From positions 1,054,001-1,118,000 of the forward strand of contig CAVZDY010000004.1 of the NCBI GenBank assembly GCA_963774195.1: a stretch of 64,000 bases of DNA, written 5' to 3'. Below the pieces are notes generated by a model, which ran no database searches, had not been told where the DNA came from, and saw only the letters and a list, made by a program, of their open reading frames with translations. This stretch comes from Roseiarcus sp963774195 (GTDB lineage Bacteria; Pseudomonadota; Alphaproteobacteria; Rhizobiales; Beijerinckiaceae). Both the position numbers and the translations under genes were made by a program. Below, one piece after another: positions 16,555 through 28,201 of this stretch (the stretch's first letter is position 1; every line of letters begins with the position of its first letter).

Positions 16555-19044
16555 ATGACCGCCACGGCTTCCAGCGAACCAGCCAAGTTCGCGCCCGTCT
16601 TCGAGCCGAAGGACATCGCGGACCTGCGCCGGCGCTGGCGGGTGGCGCGGCCGACCGGCGGCGCGCTGCCGCCCTACGAAGAACTGTTGTTGGGCAACCT
16701 CGGCAAGATCGATGACAACATCGTCCTGCTCGCCCACGACGGCACGGACTGGTTCATTCAGCGCATCGGCCGCAAGCTCGAGCAATGGTTGGAAGGCGTC
16801 GAGCGCAACGCCCTGCTGTCGAAGCTCGCCCCCGATTTCGCCTGGGCATTGACGAACGCCGCGCACTGCTCCGTCCGCAATGCCGCTCCGCATCTCGCCG
16901 AGGCCTTTTTCGCCCGCGACGGACATGTGCAGTGCTACGACATTCTCGCGCTTCCGCTGGCGAACCGCTGGGGATCGCCCTTCGTCGCGGTCTACATGGG
17001 CGAACGCGGCCCGCGTTACAGCCTCGTCGACGCGGTCTTCCATTCCAGCGACGAAGGCGTCATCGCCCTCGCCGTCATTCGTGACGAGACCGGGCGGCCG
17101 ATCGATTTCCAGATCATCGACCTTAACGCCAGCGCAACCAAGTTGATCGGACAGAGCGCCGACAAGCTGCGCTGGCGACGGCTCAGCGAAGGCGAGCACG
17201 CCTTCAGCCAGGACCGCGTGACCCATCATCTCTACCGCCTGCTCGACGGCGCCGGCCAGGAACGGTTCGAGATCACCACCCAGTCGCGCGGCGCGACCGT
17301 CCATGTCGCCGTCAGTCTGACGCTGATGGGCGATCTCATCTGCGCCTCGCTCACCGACGTCACCGCGCTGAAGCTGCGCGAGGAATCCTACCGCCTGCTG
17401 TTCGACTCGAACCCCATGCCGATGTGGATCGTCGATTCGCAGACGCAGCGGTTCTTGGCGGTCAACGACGCGGCCGTCCTGCACTACGGCTATTCCCGCG
17501 AACGCTTCCTTTCGATGTCGTCGGAACAAATTGTTCGCGGCGATATGCTCCAGGAGGCATCTTGCCTTCCCTGCGAGACCAGCGCCCCGGTGCAAAGCAA
17601 CGCGAGCTGCCGCCACATACGCGCCGACGGCGGCGAAATCGACGTCCTGATTTTCGGCCGCCGGATCGTTTACGCCGAACGCGCCGCGCAGCTCGTCGCG
17701 GCGGTCGATGTGACCGAGCGGAAGCGCTACGAGGCCGAAGTCGCCTATCTCGCCCATCACGACGCGCTGACCGGCCTGCGCAACCGCGCCTATTTCTGCG
17801 ACCTTCTCGCAACCACGCTCGACATTCGCGGCTGCACCAAGGAGCGCCTCGCGGTCTGCTGCCTCGACCTTGACCTCTTCAAGGAGGTGAACGATTCCTT
17901 CGGCCATCCGGTCGGCGACCGGCTGTTGCAGATGGTGGCGCAACGCCTGCAAGGCGCGCTCGGCAAACACGATGTCGCGGCCCGGCACGGCGGCGACGAA
18001 TTCGCCATCATCATCAACCATGTCGTCTCTCCCGCTGCGATCGGCGACGCGATGGCCCTGCTGATCGAGGAGCTCTCGGAGACCTATTCGATCGACGATC
18101 TCAATGTCGCGATCGGCGCGAGCGTCGGCATTGCTCTCTATCCCGACGACGGCAAGAGCGCCGACGAATTGCTCAAGAACGCCGATCTTGCGCTCTATCA
18201 AGCCAAGTTCGAGGGCGGCCGGCGCCTTCACTTCTTCCAGCACGACATGCATCGGAAGGCGCAGGACCGGCGCGCCCTAGAGGCTGATCTGCGCAATGCG
18301 ATCGCTGGCGACGAGCTCGAGGTTCACTACCAACCGCTCGTCGACATCAGCGGCAGCCGGGTCAGCGGCTTCGAGGCGCTGCTGCGCTGGCGCCATCCGA
18401 CCCGCGGCATGATCTCCCCTGCCGATTTCATTCCGGTCGCCGAGGCAAGCGGCTTGATCATCTCGATCGGCGAATGGGTGCTGCGAACCGCCTGCAAGGA
18501 AGCGTCGACTTGGGACAGCGAGGTCAAAGTCGCAGTCAATCTCTCCGCGATCCAGTTCCGTTCGCCGACCCTCGTCAACACGGTGGTCGGCGCGATCGCC
18601 CATTCCGGCCTCGCGCCGCAGCGGCTCGAGCTCGAGATCACGGAGACCGTCCTGCTCGCCGAGACGGAAGCGACGCTGGCGACGCTCCACAAGCTGCGCG
18701 ACTTCGGCGTGCGCATCGTGCTCGACGATTTCGGCACGGGCTATTCGAGCCTGAGCTATCTGCGAGGCTTCCCGTTCGACAAGATCAAGATCGACCGGTC
18801 GTTCGTAAAGGACGCCGCCGAGCGCGTGGACTGCGCGGCGATCATCGCAGCTATCTCGGGCTTGGCGAAGAACCTCGGCATTGCGACCACCGCCGAGGGC
18901 GTCGAAACCGAGCGTCAGCTCGACTTCCTCAGGGAGCAGGGCTGCACCCAGGCGCAGGGCTTTCTCTTCAGCGCCGCGGTCCCGCGCGCGGGCGTTGACG
19001 ATCTGATCGACCGGATCAACCGTCGAACGAGCAAGGCGGCGTAG
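16555..19044 (+). CDS. PAS-GGDEF-EAL cyclic-di-GMP turnover protein
   Basis: An 829-residue bifunctional signalling protein. The N-terminal 1-270 region looks like PAS-type sensory sequence (a PAS_5-like segment, then a weak PAS). A clear PAS domain occupies about 280-385 (LLFDSNPMPMWIVDS). The diguanylate cyclase domain follows with an intact RHGGDEF at about 478-484, then an EAL phosphodiesterase domain with FEALLRWRHP (about 605) and DDFGTGYSSLSYLRGFPFDK (about 723). Both catalytic motifs look complete, so synthesis and hydrolysis are both possible. No membrane segment is visible. ATG 16555 is used; an upstream TTG at 16477 is less likely. Confidence 0.92.
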   Translation: MTATASSEPAKFAPVFEPKDIADLRRRWRVARPTGGALPPYEELLLGNLGKIDDNIVLLAHDGTDWFIQRIGRKLEQWLEGVERNALLSKLAPDFAWALTNAAHCSVRNAAPHLAEAFFARDGHVQCYDILALPLANRWGSPFVAVYMGERGPRYSLVDAVFHSSDEGVIALAVIRDETGRPIDFQIIDLNASATKLIGQSADKLRWRRLSEGEHAFSQDRVTHHLYRLLDGAGQERFEITTQSRGATVHVAVSLTLMGDLICASLTDVTALKLREESYRLLFDSNPMPMWIVDSQTQRFLAVNDAAVLHYGYSRERFLSMSSEQIVRGDMLQEASCLPCETSAPVQSNASCRHIRADGGEIDVLIFGRRIVYAERAAQLVAAVDVTERKRYEAEVAYLAHHDALTGLRNRAYFCDLLATTLDIRGCTKERLAVCCLDLDLFKEVNDSFGHPVGDRLLQMVAQRLQGALGKHDVAARHGGDEFAIIINHVVSPAAIGDAMALLIEELSETYSIDDLNVAIGASVGIALYPDDGKSADELLKNADLALYQAKFEGGRRLHFFQHDMHRKAQDRRALEADLRNAIAGDELEVHYQPLVDISGSRVSGFEALLRWRHPTRGMISPADFIPVAEASGLIISIGEWVLRTACKEASTWDSEVKVAVNLSAIQFRSPTLVNTVVGAIAHSGLAPQRLELEITETVLLAETEATLATLHKLRDFGVRIVLDDFGTGYSSLSYLRGFPFDKIKIDRSFVKDAAERVDCAAIIAAISGLAKNLGIATTAEGVETERQLDFLREQGCTQAQGFLFSAAVPRAGVDDLIDRINRRTSKAA

Positions 19045-19066
19045 CGAAACGCCGAGCGGCGGCCGT

Positions 19067-20095
19067 TTAGAGCCGCGGCCAAGTGTCAGCGAGGCGATAG
19101 CCTGACGGCCAAGGGTCGGCGGGGTCGCACATATGCTGATGAACGCCGGTGATCCAGGCGCGGCCAGAAATCACCGGCGCGATCGCCGGCCGGCCCGCGA
19201 GCGTCGTCTCGCGCGCGATGTGGCAAACGAACTCCGAGCCGATGATCGAGCGCGCGCGATAGACGTCGGCCCCCTTCATCTGGCGACGCGCGTAAAGCGT
19301 CGCCATGCGCGCGCTGCAGCCGGTGCCCGTCGGCGAGCGGTCGATTTTGCCGGGGCGCACAACAACGGCGTTGGGGCCGGCGAGAACGCTGCCCTCGCGC
19401 TCCAGAGGCCCCGCGAACTGGCAGAAGGAGATGTGATTCCAGTCGGCGTTCTCGGGATGGACGAAGCCGAGTTGCTCGTTGGCGGCGGCGGTGATCGTCA
19501 TGCCGAGCTCGGCGAGATCGCGCGCTTCATCGGGCCGAATGGCGAAGCCGAGCGCCGCCGCATCGACGATCACGAAACTGTCGCCGCCGTAGGCAATGTC
19601 CACGTTCAGCGTCCCCTGCCCTGGGACCTCGAGCGGCGCGTCGAGCCGGTCGACGAAGGACGGCACGTTTTCAACGCTGATGCGCTCGGCCTTGCCGTCT
19701 CGGCATTGCGCGACGACCGAGATGACGCCGCCCGGCGCCTCGAGCGTCAGGCGCGTCTCCGGCTCCTGCATCGGTATAATGCCGGCGTCGAGCAGCACGG
19801 TCGCGACGCAAATCGAATTGGAGCCCGACATAGGCGGGGTGTCCTCGGGCTCCATGATGATGAAGCCCATCTGGGCGCGCGGGTCCCTCGGCGGCACGAG
19901 CAGATTGACGTGTCGGAACACGCCGCCGCGCGGTTCGTTGAGTACGAAGTCGCGCAAGCTCTTGTCGTTGGCGATGAAGCGCGATTGCTCCCACAGCGTC
20001 GCTCCGGGTGGGGGCGCGACGCCGCCGACGATCACGTCGCCGACCTCACCTTCCGCATGGCAGGAAACGACGTGGACGATCTTGCTGGAGCGCAT
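19067..20095 (-). CDS. Proline racemase-family enzyme with Ser/Thr in place of both catalytic cysteines
   Basis: A 342-residue member of the proline racemase / hydroxyproline epimerase / trans-3-hydroxyproline dehydratase superfamily. The N-terminal SCHAEGEVGDVIVGG and both halves of the pseudo-symmetric fold are present. The two active-site positions, usually Cys or Cys/Thr, read Ser90 (MSGSNSICVAT) and Thr256 (SPTGTGCSARMA). Two-base racemisation by a thiol pair is therefore unlikely; a dehydratase or other proton-transfer reaction is possible. ATG 20095 (MRSSKIVHVVSC) is the family-like start; ATG 20152 would add 19 residues. It is convergent with the GGDEF-EAL gene, only 22 bases apart. 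Confidence 0.82.
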   Translation of the reverse strand: MRSSKIVHVVSCHAEGEVGDVIVGGVAPPPGATLWEQSRFIANDKSLRDFVLNEPRGGVFRHVNLLVPPRDPRAQMGFIIMEPEDTPPMSGSNSICVATVLLDAGIIPMQEPETRLTLEAPGGVISVVAQCRDGKAERISVENVPSFVDRLDAPLEVPGQGTLNVDIAYGGDSFVIVDAAALGFAIRPDEARDLAELGMTITAAANEQLGFVHPENADWNHISFCQFAGPLEREGSVLAGPNAVVVRPGKIDRSPTGTGCSARMATLYARRQMKGADVYRARSIIGSEFVCHIARETTLAGRPAIAPVISGRAWITGVHQHMCDPADPWPSGYRLADTWPRL

Positions 20096-20237
20096 CGGCG
20101 GGCTCGCTAGAGGGGCGCAGGCGAGGCTAGAGGCGCCCGCGGCGAATGTCATCCCGTCCAGTTCCGAGCGCCTCCCTTGACGCCGCCACTGTCCCGATTT
20201 AAATCAATGTTCCCATTTTGTTCTCACGGAGACGACC

Positions 20238-21401
20238 GTGGCGGCTCATTCCTCGAAGCTCGTTGACGATTCCCAACGCGTCATCGTCGGGCGTCACCTC
20301 GGTGCGCGCTTCGCCGACCGGCTGGTTGCTTCAGACCTGCGGCGGGGGCGCGGCGCTTCGTCCAACCCCACCGGGCGGTTCGAAAGCCTGCAGCGTGAGG
20401 AGATCGACGACGGCTGGCAGCGCGAAGAAATCCCGGAGCCGCTGGAGACGCAGATCACCTTCGAGCGGCCGCGCAACATCATCACGCGCAACGAATCCCC
20501 CGATATTTCATTCGACCGCTCCATCAATCCCTATCGCGGCTGTGAGCACGGCTGCTCCTATTGCTTCGCGCGGCCGACGCACGCCTATCTCGGCCTCTCC
20601 GCCGGGCTCGACTTCGAAAGCCGCCTGTTCGTCAAGGAAGGCGCAGCGGCGCTGCTCGAGCGTGAGGTCGCCAATCCCAAGTACCAGCCGCGCGTCATCG
20701 CGCTCGGCGTCAACACCGACGCCTACCAGCCGATCGAGCGGCGCTATCGCATCACCCGCTCGGTGCTCGAAGTGCTGGCGAAAACGCGCCACCCGGTCGG
20801 CATCATCACCAAGTCGAACCTGATCCTGCGCGATCTCGACATCCTTGCGCCGATGGCGGCGGAAGGCCTCGTCAAAGTATACGTCTCAGTGACGACACTC
20901 GACCGCAGCGTCGCGCGCCGGATGGAGCCGCGCGCGCCGACGCCGGAACGGCGCATCGAGGCGATCGAGAAGCTCGCCGGGGCGGGCGTTCCCGTCGGCG
21001 TGATGACGGCGCCGATCATTCCGGCCGTCAACGACGCCGAGATCGAGACCATCCTGACGCGCGCCTATGCCGCGGGCGCCCGCGAAGCGGGCTATGTGAC
21101 TTTGCGCCTGCCGCTCGAACTCCGGGAAATGTTCCGCGAGTGGCTCGCCGTCAATTTCCCCGACAAGCTGCAGCACACGTTGTCGCTGGTCCAGTCGATG
21201 CACGGCGGCAAAGACTACGATTCGCGCTGGGGCCGCCGCATGGCCGGCTCCGGCCCCTACGCCTGGATGATCGGGCGCAGATTCGAAATCGCCGCCCGGA
21301 AGCTCGGCTATCGCGAGGTCCCCGTCACCTTGCGCGAGGATCTCTTCCGCTCGACCGCCTCGGAGGACGCCAAGCAGCCGGAGCAATTGTCGCTGTTTTA
21401 G
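20238..21401 (+). CDS. PA0069-family radical SAM protein (SplB-like)
   Basis: A 387-residue radical S-adenosylmethionine protein. The cluster motif is GCEHGCSYC with Cys102, Cys106 and Cys109, which ligate the [4Fe-4S] cluster. The surrounding NPYRGC and FARPTHAYLGL segments place it in the PA0069 group related to spore photoproduct lyase; the reaction is unknown. The GTG start at 20238 has GGAG six bases upstream. The extreme C-terminus reads QLSLF, which fits the pentapeptide by which DNA repair proteins bind the beta sliding clamp. This would agree with a DNA-lesion-related role. Confidence 0.85.
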   Translation: MAAHSSKLVDDSQRVIVGRHLGARFADRLVASDLRRGRGASSNPTGRFESLQREEIDDGWQREEIPEPLETQITFERPRNIITRNESPDISFDRSINPYRGCEHGCSYCFARPTHAYLGLSAGLDFESRLFVKEGAAALLEREVANPKYQPRVIALGVNTDAYQPIERRYRITRSVLEVLAKTRHPVGIITKSNLILRDLDILAPMAAEGLVKVYVSVTTLDRSVARRMEPRAPTPERRIEAIEKLAGAGVPVGVMTAPIIPAVNDAEIETILTRAYAAGAREAGYVTLRLPLELREMFREWLAVNFPDKLQHTLSLVQSMHGGKDYDSRWGRRMAGSGPYAWMIGRRFEIAARKLGYREVPVTLREDLFRSTASEDAKQPEQLSLF

Positions 21402-21420
21402 AGCGCGGCAGCGCCTCCTC

Positions 21421-21484
21421 CGGCGCTTCGCGCCACCTCCCGGGAACGCTCCGCGTTCCCTGACACCCGCGAGCGGGAGAAAGG
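21421..21484. repeat. Three-hairpin intergenic repeat, copy 2
   Basis: Hairpins in the order GGCGC-TTC-GCGCC, GGGAACGC-TCC-GCGTTCCC and CCCGC-GA-GCGGG, ending GAGAAAGG. This is the same arrangement as at 10871-10943. It is followed by a further hairpin, CCCCTCCC...GGGAGAGGGG (about 21490-21515), before the cfa stop. Confidence 0.5.
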
Positions 21485-21550
21485 ATAGCCCCCTCCCCCG
21501 CTTGTGGGAGAGGGGTTGTTCCGTTGCGACCAGCCCCAGTCGACAAGCGC

Positions 21551-22807
21551 TCAGCTCGCCGTTCGCCAGAGGGCGGCCGCTTGCGAGCTCTCGCGCTTGC
21601 GCAGTTGCGCTTCGCGCTCGCCCACATAATCGCGCGTGCGCGGCACGACGTCCTGACGCTTGGCGAGCTGGATCTGGAACACCATGAAGCCGTCGACGCG
21701 GAACGAGGTCTCCGACCCGGCCAGATAAAACTCCCACATACGGCAGAAACGCTCGTCGTAGAGGGCCTTGGCCGCGTCGCGATTGGCGAGGAAGCGCTCC
21801 CGCCACGCCTTCAGCGTGTCCGCGTAATGGATGCGCAAGATCTCTATGTCGGTGACATAGAGCCCCGACCGCTCGATCGAGGCTGTCACCTCGGAGAGGC
21901 TCGGAATGTAGCCGCCAGGGAAAATGTATTTCTGGATCCAGGGATTGGTCGCGCCCGGCGCGTCGCTGCGGCCGATCGCGTGCAGCATCATGGCGCCGTC
22001 GTCCTTCATCAGGCGGCGCGCATTGGCGAAATATTCGTCGAAGCCGGCGGCGCCGACGTGCTCGAACATGCCAACCGAGATGATGCGGTCGAATTTCTCA
22101 TCGACGTCCCGGTAGTCCTGCAAGCGGAAGTCGGCCCGCTCGGCGAGACCCGCGGCGACCGCCCGGCGAGTGGCGACATCGAGCTGCTCTTGCGACAGCG
22201 TCACGCCAGTCGCACGGGCGCCCGCCATTTGCGCGAGATAGAGCGCCATGCCGCCGAAGCCGCAACCGATGTCGAGCACCGAATGGCGCTCGTCGATCAG
22301 CAGCTTGGCCGCCAGATGTCGTTTCTTGGCGAGTTGCGCCTCCTCGAGCGATTGCCCCGGGTGCTCGAAGTAGGCGCAGGAATATTGCCAGTCCGAATCG
22401 AGGAACAGCCGATACATCCGCTGGTCGAGGTCGTAGTGCTGCGAGATGTTGCGGCGCGCGCGGACCCGGTCATTGCGCTGATGCACCCGGCGCAACTTGA
22501 TGCGCGCTTTCTGCAACAGTTTGATCCAGCCCGGCTTGTGGTAGGCGGCAAGATTGCGGGCGCCGAGTTCGACCAGTTCGTAAAGGTCGCCCTCAACGAG
22601 ATCGATGCGGCCGTCCATGAAAAGCTCGCCGAAAGCCAGTTCGGGGTCGAGCGAAAGACGGCGTTCCGCCGCCCGATCGGCTAGTTTGACGACGAGCCGT
22701 GGTCCGGAACCGTCGCCGAACATTTGTGTCTCGCCGTCGGCGGTCTGGACTTCGAGATGCCCCTGTCTGACCAGCCGAGATAGAAAGAAAAAGAGAAAAC
22801 GTGTCAT
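21551..22807 (-). CDS. cfa: Cyclopropane-fatty-acyl-phospholipid synthase
   Basis: Transfers a methylene group from S-adenosylmethionine to unsaturated acyl chains of membrane phospholipids. At 418 residues it is slightly longer than the E. coli enzyme. The SAM-binding motif VLDIGCGFGGMALYLAQ, SVGMFEHVG and FPGGYIPSL are characteristic, as is the N-terminal lipid-binding segment. The start ATG 22807 (MTRFLFFFLSRL) follows a GGGGGG stretch; the longer frame from 22828 adds seven residues. It could also be one of the related mycolic-acid-type methyltransferase homologues common in this group, but Cfa is the best name. Confidence 0.88.
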   Translation of the reverse strand: MTRFLFFFLSRLVRQGHLEVQTADGETQMFGDGSGPRLVVKLADRAAERRLSLDPELAFGELFMDGRIDLVEGDLYELVELGARNLAAYHKPGWIKLLQKARIKLRRVHQRNDRVRARRNISQHYDLDQRMYRLFLDSDWQYSCAYFEHPGQSLEEAQLAKKRHLAAKLLIDERHSVLDIGCGFGGMALYLAQMAGARATGVTLSQEQLDVATRRAVAAGLAERADFRLQDYRDVDEKFDRIISVGMFEHVGAAGFDEYFANARRLMKDDGAMMLHAIGRSDAPGATNPWIQKYIFPGGYIPSLSEVTASIERSGLYVTDIEILRIHYADTLKAWRERFLANRDAAKALYDERFCRMWEFYLAGSETSFRVDGFMVFQIQLAKRQDVVPRTRDYVGEREAQLRKRESSQAAALWRTAS

Positions 22808-22912
22808 TGAGCCCCCCGGCGACGCCACTGGGCGTCAAGGGCCCAGGGCCAAACCGTCAACAATTTATAAAGCTTACGCAGCATGTCGTAAGATTTCAAC
22901 TTTTCCGTCGCC

Positions 22913-22934
22913 CTGCTCACGATCTCGTGAGCAG
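22913..22934. promoter_or_regulatory. Perfect 22-nt palindrome between cfa and secA
   Basis: Half-site CTGCTCACGA, a TC centre, then its exact reverse complement. No T-run follows on either strand, so it looks more like a protein-binding operator or an mRNA stem than a terminator. It is the only strong structure seen in the 447-base divergent gap 22808-23254, which must carry the cfa and secA promoters. Confidence 0.45.
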
Positions 22935-23254
22935 ACTCTTCCGGCCATCGATTTTCGTCCGTCGCTTGTCCGCGCCCCCCGCTCAAAAAGGCCGGAGCGA
23001 CGCGGAAGAGAAGGCGGTCGGCGTCATTGACAAGGTCCGCGGCGGCGCCTATCTCAACCGCGACCTGTCCGGCGCGGAAAAGGACGCGATCGCCGTCGTT
23101 TTTTCGCGCTTTTGTCGTCGTCATCGCTTGATCGTCCGGGCGGCGCGAGGCGTCGAAGCGCGGACGCGGAGCGCCTCCGGCCGGCGCCGCCTGAAGGGTG
23201 CGACGGGGGACAATTGGGGGTCAGCGGGGACGCTCGGGGTCGGAAAGGTCGGAA

Positions 23255-26068
<2,814 letters not shown>

Positions 26069-26134
26069 GACGGAGCCCTCGGCCGCCCGCCGCCGCCGAG
26101 TTCGCGGGAAGCGGCTGGCGAACCGGAATGGCGA

Positions 26135-28069
26135 TTGACGGCTGAGGGGACATATCGGCGCGAGATCGACGGGCTGCGCGCCGTCGCGGTCGTTCCGGTC
26201 GTCCTCTATCACGCAGGCTTCACAGCGCTTCGCGGCGGCTTCCTCGGCGTCGACATCTTCTTCGTCATCAGCGGCTATCTGATCACGCGGCTGATCAAGG
26301 CGGAGATCGAACGCGGCGAATTCTCGCTGCTCGGCTTTTACGAGCGGCGGGTGCGCCGGATCCTGCCGGCGCTTTATCTGGTCGTCGTCGTCTCGCTGGC
26401 CTTTGCGTGGGCCTGGCTGTTCCCGACCGAGATGACCGACTTCGGGCGCAGCGTCGTCGGGATCGCTCTGTTCGACTCGAACTTCGTCTTCGACCAGAAG
26501 ATCGGCTATTTCACCGGCGACGTCGCCTTATGGCCGCTCATTCATACATGGTCGCTGGCGGTCGAAGAGCAGTTCTACGCGGTCTTTCCCTTCGTGCTGC
26601 TGCTGTCGCTGCGCTTCGGCCGCCGCTGGGCCGTCCCCGCGGTCGCGGCTCTGTCCGCGCTGAGCTTCATCGCGGCGCAATCCATGGCCCAGCTCGACCC
26701 GCAGTCGGATTTCTATCTGCCGCAGTTTCGCGCCTGGGAGCTCGGCGCTGGCGCGCTCGTCGCGCTCGCAAGACCGGAGAGCCTCGGCCTCGCCCCCCGC
26801 TGGCGATCTTGCCTCGCCGGATTGGGCGCGGGCCTCGTCGCCGTCGCCCTCATCGCCGCCCCGCGCAACCTCGTACCGAGCCTGTGGTCGCTGGCGCCGG
26901 TCGGCGGCGCGTCGCTGCTGATCGCCTTTGCGCGGCCCGACAACGCCTTCGGCAAGCTGCTCGGCGCCAAGCCCCTCGTCGGCGTCGGCCTCGTCAGCTA
27001 CAGCGCCTATCTCTGGCATCAGCCGCTCTTCGCCTTCGCGCGCTTCCGGTTCAATATCGAGCCCGCGAGCTTGGCGATGGCGCTGCTTTGCGCAGCCGCC
27101 TTCGCGCTCGCCGTTGTCTCGTGGCGCTGGGTCGAGCGGCCGTTCCGTGACCGAGCGCGCTTCTCACGCGCCTTCGTCTTCGGCGGCGCGCTACTCGTCG
27201 GCATAGCGCTGCTCGTCGCCGGGCGGCTGATTGTCATCGAGCGAGGCATTCCCAGCCGAATGCCGCCGATCGTCGGCCGCGACGACATCGGCGCCTACCG
27301 CAACGCCTGCCTCGACCTCGACGACGGCCAACCCGCCAGCCTCGTTGCGACGATGGCCTGTCGCCTCGGCGTGCGTGACGCGGCGCCGGACTTCCTGCTG
27401 ATCGGCGACAGCCACGCCGCCTCGCTCGCCGACGGGCTGGACGCCGCCGCCAAACAGGCCGGGCGCAGCGGCCTCGTCGTCGCCGCCAACGCCTGCCTGC
27501 CTGTGCTGGGATTGCGCTCGCAATTTCCACGCAGCCGCCCCGCCTGCCGGCGTCTGCACGACAATCTCCTCGGCATCGTTGATCAGCTCAAAATCAAGCT
27601 CGTCGTGATGCACGCGCGCTGGGAGGCGATGGACGAACCGCTAGAGGTCGACGACGAGCCTACCGTCCGAGGTGCGAGCGGCGACGATATCAGCCGACGT
27701 CTCGCCGACACCGTCTCGGCGCTCGCGGCGCACGGCGCCAAGGTCGTCTTCGTCACCAGCACGCCGCACGGGCTCTACCAGGTCCCGGATATTCTCGCCC
27801 GCAAGGCGCGCTATGGCCTCAAGGCCGAAGAGCGCGAGGAGCGCAGCCAATTCCTGCTTGAAAATCACACCGCGTTTCGCCTGTTCGCCGCCGCCGCGCT
27901 CCGCCGAGAGGCGACAACGATCGACCTCTACCCGTTCTTTTGCGACGGGGAGAGCGACGGGCGCTGCAAGGTCGCGGAGGGCTCGCGCCCCTATTTCTTC
28001 GACGACAGCCATCTGAGCCGGTTCGGCGCACTAGCGCTGGCGCCGCTGCTCGAGCAGGCGTTTAAGTAA
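26135..28069 (+). CDS. Acyltransferase family protein with SGNH domain (OafB-type)
   Basis: A 644-residue integral membrane O-acyltransferase, probably acetylating a surface polysaccharide or O-antigen. Residues 1-350 are an acyltransferase-3 domain with about ten membrane segments, opening with YRREIDGLRAVAVVPVVLYH; the His-containing FFVISGYLI and SLAVEEQFY motifs are typical. Residues about 390-640 form a periplasmic SGNH hydrolase-like domain with GDSHAASL (about 424-431) and the catalytic DSHLS (about 624-628). The start must be TTG 26135, because no in-frame ATG precedes the conserved N-terminus. Not part of a polysaccharide cluster here. Confidence 0.88.
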   Translation: MTAEGTYRREIDGLRAVAVVPVVLYHAGFTALRGGFLGVDIFFVISGYLITRLIKAEIERGEFSLLGFYERRVRRILPALYLVVVVSLAFAWAWLFPTEMTDFGRSVVGIALFDSNFVFDQKIGYFTGDVALWPLIHTWSLAVEEQFYAVFPFVLLLSLRFGRRWAVPAVAALSALSFIAAQSMAQLDPQSDFYLPQFRAWELGAGALVALARPESLGLAPRWRSCLAGLGAGLVAVALIAAPRNLVPSLWSLAPVGGASLLIAFARPDNAFGKLLGAKPLVGVGLVSYSAYLWHQPLFAFARFRFNIEPASLAMALLCAAAFALAVVSWRWVERPFRDRARFSRAFVFGGALLVGIALLVAGRLIVIERGIPSRMPPIVGRDDIGAYRNACLDLDDGQPASLVATMACRLGVRDAAPDFLLIGDSHAASLADGLDAAAKQAGRSGLVVAANACLPVLGLRSQFPRSRPACRRLHDNLLGIVDQLKIKLVVMHARWEAMDEPLEVDDEPTVRGASGDDISRRLADTVSALAAHGAKVVFVTSTPHGLYQVPDILARKARYGLKAEEREERSQFLLENHTAFRLFAAAALRREATTIDLYPFFCDGESDGRCKVAEGSRPYFFDDSHLSRFGALALAPLLEQAFK

Positions 28070-28201
28070 AAGCGGACCGAGGAACCTTCCTAAGCGGCAA
28101 TGTCGTTCAAGCATTGCGTCGAGCAATTCGCGCGAATAAGCTCAGGAAATCGGCCTAAAAAGCATTGCGCCATGATAAGGCGCGCGGGAGGGAGCAACGC
28201 C

